Origin: Phytohabitans rumicis
GTDB taxonomy: Bacteria; Actinomycetota; Actinomycetes; Mycobacteriales; Micromonosporaceae
Assembly (NCBI RefSeq): GCF_011764445.1
Contig: NZ_BLPG01000002.1
Coordinates: 964,827-1,028,826 of the forward strand
DNA length: 64,000 nt
Direction: 5' to 3'
The number at the start of each line of letters is the position of its first letter. Position 1 is the stretch's first letter. A model generated the notes under the pieces. That model did no database searches. It was not told the origin of the DNA and saw nothing but the letters and a program-made list of their open reading frames with translations. Made by a program: the position numbers and the translations under genes. Positions 8,596-16,987 of this stretch are shown here, one piece after another.

Positions 8596-9910
8596 TTACT
8601 CGCGATGGTGGTAGGTGTTGCGGCGTGGCCGGCGCTCCAGGTCCACGTACGCGGGCGGGATGAACTCGGGCATCCCGTCCGCGGCGATCTGGACCGTCCA
8701 GTGTCCACGATGGATCAGCCGATGGTGGAAGCCGCACAACATGACGCTGTTGCCCAAACGTGGTCGGACCACCATCAGCCCACGACCGGATGTGGTGCCC
8801 GTAACACCAGCGCGGTGGCCGATCACAGCCAGGGAACGCGCAGCCCTTGTCCCGCAACTCCAGCGCCCGGCGCAACGGTCCGCTGATGAGCCGGCGGGTG
8901 CGGCCGAGGTCGAGGATCTGCCCGTCACCACCCAGGACGGCGGGGATGATTTTGGCGTCGCAGGCCAGCCGGCGCACCTGCTCCGGACTGAGCCGCTCAC
9001 CCGTGTCCAAAGTGCCCACACCAAGCGCCAAGCGCAGCACATCGAACGACACCGTCACCACCACATGCGGCCGCTCCCCACCGCTCTCCGGCAAATCCTC
9101 GGTCCGCATCGCCAGGTCGCAGATCTCAACCAACGCATCAGCCCGTCGCTGCGCCGGGGTACGGACGTCCACGTCATGACGCGGAGCGCACAACGGATCC
9201 AACGCCGCGTTCACCGTCGCCGCGCCGTCCTCGTCCAGCCAGCCCGTCAACCGCACCCGCCCGTCACCGTGCCGGGTCAGATGGAACGCCCGCGTCTGAC
9301 GCGCCCTGGCCTCCATCCGCTCCAACGCCTCCGCGTCGGCAGCCTCCGCGAGCTCCGGCGCCACATACGCGAGGATGCCCTCGCCGTAACGGCGCAGCGT
9401 GTTCGGCTCAAACTCGGCCGCCCGACTGATCATGGCCTTCTCCGCCTTGCCCACCACGTCGGCGGGAAGCTGCTGTATTGCGGCGGCGATGATCTGGGCC
9501 TGCTCGGTATTCACCAGACCGTCGGCGACCGCCTTGGCCAGGACGGGCCGCGCGTCGAGGGCCTGGGCCAGCTCGAGCATCCGCTTGGCCGCGTGTGGGC
9601 TGATCCGCAAATGCTCACGCAGCCACGCTTTCGTGCTGGACGCGTGCTGCGTGATGGCCAGACCGCGGCTGTCGATCTCCCGAACCAGCCGCGACTGCAA
9701 CGCCGCCACCGCCTGCGTGATCGCGTGCACGGCGTCCAAACACTCGACCAGATCCTCGTCGCGTAACGACCACGTGGGTGTGCTGACGCTCGCGTCGGCC
9801 GTGGCCTTGAGCTGCGTCAACACATCCGGCATCACCCATCCATTGTCGTACAGGCGTGCGAAGATCACCGCCCCGTCTGACGGTATGGGGCCACTGTTCC
9901 GAATGTCCAT
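8596..9910 (-). CDS. DUF222 / HNH endonuclease, one apparent frameshift
   Basis: Residues 1-330 form the helical DUF222 domain typical of the actinobacterial 13E12-like repeat family. The HNH nuclease follows: CAFPGCDRPPRWCYGHHIRS, then after a shift near 8759 the frame continues LGNSVMLCGFHHRLIHRGHW to the stop at 8596. One added base joins ACC ACG to TTG GGC and gives the normal 440-residue architecture. As read, the frame instead runs on into a missense tail ending at 8420. The HH...H/N metal site is complete after correction. A second Met near residue 27 is an alternative start. Members are often multicopy; biological role unclear. Confidence 0.75.
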
Positions 9911-10003
9911 TCAGGCGTCGAGCGAGCACCATCACGTCTGTCCAAATCGGACAGTCAGGGAGACCAGAGAGCCACCACGGGCGGACGGCCGCCCACGCCG
10001 CAA

Positions 10004-10307
10004 TCACTCGCCCGCCAGAGCGGCGTCGGCGCCGATGGCGAGCGCCAACTGGACGGCCGCGATCGTCCGCGCGTCGCATACCAGGCCGGATCGGAGCGCG
10101 GCGCCGAACTCGTCCACCGGCAGCGTCACCACCGAGCTGAGCGACTCTTCCACATCGTCGGGGTCGTCGCTTTCCGGCCGCCCGTCCAGCTTCGTCGGGC
10201 CGTCCGCGCGGTAGACGTGCAGCACCTGGTCCATCCATCCGGGGCGGGACGGCAGGCGGCCCACCGGAACGCAGCGCGCGGCCCGTCGGGGGTCTGGAGC
10301 GTCATGG
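10004..10307 (-). pseudogene. NUDIX hydrolase remnant (C-terminal part only)
   Basis: The ATG near 10307 overlaps the stop of the upstream alpha/beta hydrolase (ATGA) and opens MTLQTPDGPRAAF. After one missing base near 10264 the frame continues VGRLPSRPGWMDQVLHVYRA and LVCDARTIAAVQLALAIGAD, which resembles the C-terminal region of ADP-ribose-pyrophosphatase-like NUDIX proteins. The NUDIX box (GX5EX7REUXEEXGU) is absent, so about half of the domain is missing and catalysis is not expected. A short unrelated protein is the alternative. Confidence 0.5.
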
Positions 10308-11156
10308 ACCCAAGGCTACGGAGCGGAGGAACTCGGTCAGGACGCCCGCGAAGTCCTTGGGCGACTCGAAGAACGGGAAGTGTGCGCCGCCCTCGGCGCG
10401 GGCGAAGACGCGCAGCCGCGCGCCGGGAATCTGGCTGGCGCTCCACGCCTGGGACGCGGGCGCCACGTGGCTGACCTCGCCACCGACCACCAGCGTCGGT
10501 ACGTCGATGCGGCGCAGCACGCCGCGCCAGTCCTGCATCACGTGGTCGATCAGCAGCATGGCGCCGTACGGCATCGGGAGCTTGAGGTTCTCCGCGTAGA
10601 GCCAGGCGAAATCGTCGTCCGAAACGTCCGGGGTGAGCATCGAGGTGAGGAAGGAGCGGCGGGCGGCGGCCGAGTCGGGGCCCAGCAGGGTCTGGGCGAA
10701 GCCCGCGGCGCCGGGGAAGTCGAGGATCGCGCCGGCGTCGGTGGCCTCGGCCGGGTCCATCCAGGGCATGACGGTGCAGACGCTTGGCTGGTCGACGACG
10801 ACGAGCGACCGGATGCGGGCGGTGCCGTACTGGTCGGCGTACGACCACAGCACGGAGGCGCCCATCGAGTGCCCGAGCAGGTGGGCCCGGTCGATGCCGA
10901 GGTGGTCGAGCAGCTCGTGCAGATCGGCGGCCAGCGAGGCGATCCGCGCGCCGTCACCGGTCCGCCCGGACTCGCCGTGGTTGCGCATGTCGTACGTGAC
11001 GACGCGCAGCTCCGCGTCGAGCAGGCCGGTCAGCCGGCCGAACATCGCCTGCGACTGCGACCAGCCGTGCAGCAGGACGAGGGTGTCGTCGCCGGCGCCG
11101 GTGTCGCGGTACTTGATCGTGCACCCGTCACAGGTGGTGAACTCGCCCATGCCCAA
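10302..11156 (-). CDS. Alpha/beta hydrolase
   Basis: A classic 280-residue alpha/beta hydrolase. LVLLHGWSQSQ is the oxyanion-loop strand, DMRNHGES the next, HLLGHSMGASVLW carries the nucleophile Ser, DVPTLVVGGEVSHVAP the late strand with the acidic residue, and EGGAHFPFFESP the catalytic His. The ribosome binding site AGGAGG (complement of 11164-11169) lies 7 bases before a TTG at 11156 and 13 bases before an ATG at 11150. The TTG start is better spaced; the ATG remains possible. Esterase or haloperoxidase-like; substrate unknown. Confidence 0.85.
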   Translation of the reverse strand: MGMGEFTTCDGCTIKYRDTGAGDDTLVLLHGWSQSQAMFGRLTGLLDAELRVVTYDMRNHGESGRTGDGARIASLAADLHELLDHLGIDRAHLLGHSMGASVLWSYADQYGTARIRSLVVVDQPSVCTVMPWMDPAEATDAGAILDFPGAAGFAQTLLGPDSAAARRSFLTSMLTPDVSDDDFAWLYAENLKLPMPYGAMLLIDHVMQDWRGVLRRIDVPTLVVGGEVSHVAPASQAWSASQIPGARLRVFARAEGGAHFPFFESPKDFAGVLTEFLRSVALGP

Positions 11157-11182
11157 GCTTTGGCCTCCTGCCGAGCCGCTCT

Positions 11183-12286
11183 CTACGGCTCGCTGACGGG
11201 ATTTCGACGACGGGTTTCCTCTATCTGTATGAAGTCGAGGAGTTGGAGACCCATATGCAGCGTCAGCCGGGTCCGGCCGTCGGACAGGTCCAGCCCGGTC
11301 AGCTCCGCGATGCGGTCGAGGCGGTAGTACAGCGTGGTGCGGTGGATATGCAGCGCCACGGAGGCCGCCGGCCCGGAGCCGCCGGTGTCAAGGTACGCCC
11401 GCAGTGTGGCGGTCAGGCGCCGGTTGCGGTCCACGGCCAGCAGCCGCCGCAGCTCGTCGGGGAGCATCTCGATCCGCAGCTCCTCGGGCGGCAGCCGCAG
11501 CAGGATGCCGAGCGTGCCGAGCTCGGACCAGCGCACCACCGGGGACGGGAGCAGCTGCCCGGCGGCGCGGCAGGCCAGCCGCGCCTGGCGGTACGACGAC
11601 CAGGCGGCGGACAGCCCGGCGACCGCCGACCCGATGCCGGCCACGCAGGTGAACCGCCCGTCGGAGACGTCTTCGACCCGGTGGATCAACTGGGCGGCGA
11701 AGCGGTCCACGTCGTGTTCCGTGGCCGGCGAACTCGTACACAGGACGAGGGCGACCCCGCGGGCGCGTACCCGATAAAGGGCCTTGTGCCCCAGGTCGGT
11801 CGCGGCCTGCGCGGACAGCGCGTGGCGCAGGGCGATGGTGACGTGCGACGGTCCGGGCTCGCCGCGGTCCCGGACCTCGGCGGCCACCGCCCGCACGTGC
11901 CGGCCGAGCGGTCCGGGCTCGCCGTCCGCCAGCGCCTGGATCGCCGCCCGGCGGACCTCGGGCTCGCCGGCCAGCAGGTCGTCCACCGCGGCCTCCCGGG
12001 CGCGGTCCGCGGCCGCCACCGGCGGCCCGTGCACGGCGATCATCAGCGCCGCCAGCTCCTGCGCCGAGGCGGTCATCGCGGCCAGCTCGGAGGTGGTGAG
12101 GGCGCCGTCCGCGTCGAGCACGATGAGCAGCCCCAGCAGCCCGCCGCGCCAGCGGATCGGCACGCACACCCGGGCCTTGAACCCGATCTCGGGTTTGGCC
12201 GGGATGGTGCCGGCGGTGGTCCAGTTCGTCACGCCCTGGGCCAGCACGTGGCCGACCGCCTTGCCGTCGGCCTGGCGCGTTCCCAT
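11183..12286 (-). CDS. PucR/CdaR-type transcriptional regulator, N-terminus unclear
   Basis: The C-terminus has the PucR helix-turn-helix (LRAYLDTGGSGPAASVALHI followed by HRTTLYYRLDRI), and the middle a GGDEF-like helper domain (AGIGSAVAGLSAAWSSYRQA). The N-terminal sensor fragment covers PIRWRGGLLGLLIVLDADGA. The reading frame extends beyond 12286, but that stretch is the antisense of the SDR gene. The first Met clear of it is at 12286, its CAT overlapping the divergent SDR's ATG (12285-12287). Relatives have a longer N-terminal sensor, so this gene looks truncated at that end. Target unknown; the SDR is a candidate. Confidence 0.65.
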   Translation of the reverse strand: MGTRQADGKAVGHVLAQGVTNWTTAGTIPAKPEIGFKARVCVPIRWRGGLLGLLIVLDADGALTTSELAAMTASAQELAALMIAVHGPPVAAADRAREAAVDDLLAGEPEVRRAAIQALADGEPGPLGRHVRAVAAEVRDRGEPGPSHVTIALRHALSAQAATDLGHKALYRVRARGVALVLCTSSPATEHDVDRFAAQLIHRVEDVSDGRFTCVAGIGSAVAGLSAAWSSYRQARLACRAAGQLLPSPVVRWSELGTLGILLRLPPEELRIEMLPDELRRLLAVDRNRRLTATLRAYLDTGGSGPAASVALHIHRTTLYYRLDRIAELTGLDLSDGRTRLTLHMGLQLLDFIQIEETRRRNPVSEP

Positions 12287-13076
12287 GAGGCCCGTCCGGA
12301 GCGCGGAGCTGTCGGGTACGGCGGCGGTCGTCTTCGGCGCCGGGTCGAGCGGCCCGGGCTGAGCATCGGGGAGGCGACGGCGCACGCCTACGCGGCGGCG
12401 GGCGCGCTGGTCGCCTGCGTGGACCGGGACCACGCCGAGGCCACCCGCGTGGCCGCGGCGATCGTCGCCGAGGGCGGCACGGCGATGGCGGTACGGGCGG
12501 ACGTGACCGACGAGGCGGACGTGGCCCGGGCGGTGACGGCGGTGGTCGACGCCTGGGGCCGCCCGGGATCCTGCACAACAACGTGGGCCTCCCCGGCGGG
12601 GCACGGTCCTGGACCTGTCCCGGGCCGACTGGGACGCGGCGGTGGCGGCCAACCTCACCGGCTGCTACCTGACGGTCCGGCACGCGCTGCCCCACCTGCT
12701 GCGGCGGGGCAAGGGCGCCATCGTGAACGTGTCGTCGCTGGCGAGCATCCGGGCGACCGGCTACGTGTACCCCGTGTACAGCGCGGCGAAGGCGGCGGTC
12801 AACCAGCTGACCGTCTCGCTCGCGCTCACGTACGCCGACCGCGGCCTGCGGGCCAACGCGATCCTGCCGGGACTCATCGACACCCCGCTCGTGGCCCGGC
12901 AGGTGGTCGACGACCCGGCCGAGGTGGTGGCCCGGCACGCGCGCAGCCCCACCGGCCGGATGGGCAGCCCCTGGGACGTCGCCCACGCGGTCGTGTTCCT
13001 GGCCTCGGACCGGGCCGCGTACGTCAACGGGGTGTGCCTGCCGGTGGACGGCGGCCTGGCGGCCCGGGCCGGCTGA
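12285..13076 (+). CDS. Short-chain dehydrogenase/reductase, three apparent frameshifts
   Basis: Read across shifts near 12360, 12567 and 12601 (one base added at each), the gene encodes a normal SDR. It has the Rossmann start AAVVFGAGSSGPG-SIGEATA, ADVTDEADVARAVTAVV, a HNNVGLPGG segment, then NVSSLASIRATGYVYPVYSA with catalytic Ser, Tyr (YSAAK) and Lys, and the end FLASDRAAYVNGVCLPVDGG. The best match is to the subgroup with GSSGPG and NNVG motifs, NAD(P)-dependent oxidoreductases of unknown substrate. Start chosen at ATG 12285, only about 15 residues before the first strand. Divergent from the PucR gene with overlapping starts. Confidence 0.75.
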
Positions 13077-13085
13077 CCCGGGCGG

Positions 13086-16000
13086 TCACCGGTGCGTCAG
13101 GGCGACGTCGCGGGTGACGGTGGCGTACGGGGTGTCCGCGACCACCGGACCGGCCTCGCCGGGTAGTGGTCGGCGTGCGTCACCGCCAGCGTGTACGCGC
13201 CCAGCGGCGTCCGCACCGTGTACGTCCCCGACGCGTCCGTCGTGACTTCCTCCTCCACGTCGTCCAGGCGCAGCAGTTGGACGGTCGCGCCGGCCACCGG
13301 GGCGCCGGTCCCGGCGGTGGTCACCCGGCCGCTGATGGTGCCCGGCGGCGCGTACGTGATCGCACCGCCCGGCCGCAGCAGATCGGTCTCGACGTCGTCG
13401 AACAGGTAGTACCAGTACTCGTTGACGTAGTCGCCGGCGTGGCTCTCCAGCCCCACCGTCGCCGAGGAGCCGCGGGCCCGCGGGTCGTCCGGCAGCGACT
13501 GGTACTCGATGGCGATCCGCCCGTTCTCGTGCAGCACGATGTCGAAGCTGATCCGCGTGGCCGTACCGGTGATCAGCACGTCCTGCCACGCGACCGTGAA
13601 GCGGCGGTTCGGCGCGGTGCCGCTCGTGCCGGTACGCACGCCGGCGGTCGCGTCGACGGTGAGGTCGTCCCAGAACCCGTAGATGGCCGCGTCCGGGTCG
13701 TAGCTGCTCTGCGAGGGCAGCCCGCTGTTCGACGCGGTCTGCCACTCCTGCGGCTCGAACGTCAGGTACCCGTGGGTGGCCACGTACGCGGTCGGGTAGC
13801 TGCGGCCGTAGAACGGGAACGCGAACGGCAACGCCACCGCCGTCGACGGACCGATGGCCGCGACCGCGACCGGGGCGCTCGCGGTGACCGGGCTCGCCGC
13901 GGTGACCCGGCACTGGTAGCCGTAGCCGTCCGCGCCGTCCACCACGCCCGCCGGGGCGATGACCGTGATGTCGGCGGTCACGTCGCCGCCGAGGATCTCG
14001 TCGATGTACACGCGGCCGTCCCGCATGCACTTGGGCACGTCGGCGGACAGGACCGCGGTGATGTCGGTCTCCGGGACCTTCTCGAAGCGGTACGCCCCAT
14101 CGGGTCCGGTGCGCGGATAGGTCAGGTAGCCGGACGTGCCCATCAGCACCAGCCGCACCTCGGCGCCCTCGACCGGGTTGCCCAGGTCGTCGCGGACCAC
14201 GCCGCTGACCGTCCGCTCGTTGAGCGCCAGGCGTACGTCGTGCACCACGGTGGCGCCGTCGGTATCCAGGACGAGCGTGGTCCGGTACAGGCCGAAGGTG
14301 ACCAGCGACGCCTCGAAGGTGAACGTGCCCAGCGGCAGGTGCAGCACGTAGGTGCCGTCGGCGGCGGTGGTCGTGGCGATGGCGGGCGCGTCGCCGGCGC
14401 GTACCTGCACCGTCGCGCCGCTCGCGGGCGAGCCGTCCGGCTTGGTGACGGTGCCGCGCAGGGTCGCCGAGGTGCGGAACGCGACGGCTGAGTTGGGGCT
14501 CAGCACCTGGACGTCGCGGGCGTACTCCAGGCCGGTGGTGGCCGCCATGTTCTCGATGCCGATGGTGGCGCCGGCACCGCGGGCCACCGGGTCGGCGCTG
14601 AGAGCTCCGAAGTGGACGGTGATGCCGCCGTGCTCGGACAGCTCCGCGGAGAACGTGGCCCGGCCGGGCGCGTCGTAGAAGGCCACGTTGCGCCACTCCA
14701 CCACGAACCGGCGGTCCGGCGCCGTGCCGAGCGTCGCGGTGCGCACGCTGGCGGCGGCGTCCACGATCAGGTCGTCCCAGAGCGCGAAGATGGCCGCGTT
14801 CGGGTACGACGAGTTCGGCACCTCGCGGTTGATGGAGTTGTCCGCGGCCCGGTCGAAGGTGAGGAAGCCGTTGGTGGCGATCCACGCCTTGGTGTAGCGG
14901 GCGCCGTAGAACGGCATCTCGAACGGCAGCGCGACCTCCAGCGACTCGTCGTCGCCGGTCAGCGGGAGCACGGTGGTGCCGGCGGCGTACGGCGTGGTGG
15001 CCCCGTGGCAGTGGTAGCCGGCGGCGTCCACCCGCGCGCTGGGGCGCAGGTCGATCAGCTCGTCACCGTCCACCGTGACCTGTCGCGAGCCGGCGGTGAG
15101 GCACCGGCCGGCCCCGAACGACAGCGGGTAGGTGCCGGCGGGTACGCCGTCGAAGCGGTACGCGCCGTCGATCCCGGTGGTGACGGAGGCGAGCGGCGTG
15201 CGCAGCAACCGGAGCGTGATGCCCGCGGCCGGCACCCCGTTGGTGTCCAGCACCGCGCCGCTGATCGAGTGCCGGGCCAGCTCGGCCATGGCGAGGTCGA
15301 CGGTGACCGTGGCGTCGGCGGTGACAGTCACCGGCCCGGCCGAGGCGGACGTGTAGCCGAACGCGGTCCCGGAGACCTGGTACGCGCCGACCGGCACCCG
15401 AGCGCTGTACTGCCCGTCGGCGTCCGTGACGGCCACCCGCTCGACCCGGTTGGCGCCGACGAGGCGTAGCCGCGCTCCGGCGACGGCCGTGCCGCCGGCG
15501 CGTACCGTGCCGCTGACCGTCCCGAATGGACCGAGCGGTGCCCGGCCCACGGCGGCGCGGATATCGAGCTTGCCCTCGCCCCAGACGCGGTTGTCGTCGG
15601 CGGTGCCGCCGCAGGTGGTGTCGTCGACGTCCACGGCGGTGTCGTCGAACAGCGCCCGGGTGCCGGCCACGTCGCCGATGAGGCTGGGCGCGGCCGACCA
15701 CAGCAGCGCCACCGCCCCGGCGACGTGCGGGGTGGCCATCGAGGTGCCGCTGTAGGAGTCGTACCGGCTGCCGGGCAGGCTGGAGCGCACGGCGACACCG
15801 GGCGCGGCGATGTCCGGCTTGATCAGGGCGTTGCTGGTCGAGCCCCGGCTGGAGAAGTCGGCGATCGCGCCGGCGGAGTCGTACGCGCCGACCGCGTACG
15901 TGTTGGCGTAGTCGGCCGGGGAGCCGACGGTGCCGCAGGACGGCCCGTCGTTGCCGGCGGCGAAGACCGGCATGATGCCCATCTGCACCCAGCGGTCGAC

Positions 16001-16987
16001 CGCGTCGGTGTAGAACGGGTCGCTGTAGGCGGCGCCCCAGGAGTTGTTGACGACGTGCGGGGCGAGGTCGGGCCGCGGGTTGGACCAGTTCTCGTCGAAC
16101 GGCGCGACGATCCACTGTGCCGCGAGGAGCAGGGCGAGGATGGCGCAGCCGTTGCCCTGGCAGCCGCGGGCGGCCATCCAGCGCGCGCCCGGGGCCACGC
16201 CGATCCGGTTGCCCGCGCCGTCGTCGCCGACCATCGTGCCCATGGTGTGGGTGCCGTGGCCGTTGGTGTCGCAGGGGCCGACGTCCAGTCCACACTGGCC
16301 GTACGGGTCGTACCAGTTGTAGCGGTGGTCGTACGTCCCGTCGCCGGTGTTGCCGCGGTACTGCTCGACGAGGGCCGGGTGGTCGTACTGGACGCCGCTG
16401 TCGATGCTCGCGACCACGATGCCCTCGCCGCGCACGCCGTACCCGGACCACACCTGGTCCGCGCCGGTGCTCGACACGTTCCACTCCACGCCGCCCGCGG
16501 CCGCGGCCACCGCGGCGGCCGGCTGCGCCACCGGCTCCGGCAGGGCGTACGTGCGGGCCGGGGTGACCGACCGCACGTCGGGGCGGGCGGCCAGTTCGGC
16601 GGCGAGCTTCGCGTCCGCGCCGCTGATGTGCACGGCGTTGACGATCCACAGTGACCGGTGCCGCACACCGCGCAGGGTGAGCAGGTCGCGCAGCCCGCGC
16701 TGGCTGCGCTCGGCCACGTCGACCAGCCGCTGCCGGCCGTACCCGGTGCGCTTGCCGGGCACCTGGCGAGCGCTGGGAAGGGCGCGGGCGCCGCTGAGGT
16801 CGGCGCGCTCCTTGAGGGCGACCAGCAGGTCGGCGCGGCGGCCGCCGGCGAGCGCCTGGGCGGTCTCCGGAGCGAGCCCGGCGCCCGGCGCCGCCGTGGC
16901 CGGGGGTGCCGGCACGGTGGCGCCGGCCACCACGAGGAGCAGGGCGAGCAGGTATCTTGATCGAGAGAGCCGACGCACTCCGGTCAC
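13086..16987 (-). CDS. Secreted S8 subtilase with CnaB-like and repeated C-terminal domains
   Basis: Begins at GTG 16987, overlapping the stop of the metalloprotease gene (GTGA). A signal peptide (RYLLALLLVVAGATVPAPPA) and an inhibitor-type propeptide precede the catalytic domain. The triad is D196 (ASIDSGVQYDH), H244 (NGHGTHTMG) and S416 (GTSMATPHVAGA); the oxyanion Asn lies in VVNNSWGAAY. The C-terminus holds several carboxypeptidase-regulatory/CnaB-like beta sandwiches and two copies of a domain beginning LPFEMPFYGARYTKAWIATN and LPFAFPFYGRSYPTAYVATH. One shift near 13160 (one base missing) is needed to reach the end VADTPYATVTRDVALTHR. Secreted protein degradation is the likely role. Confidence 0.85.
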
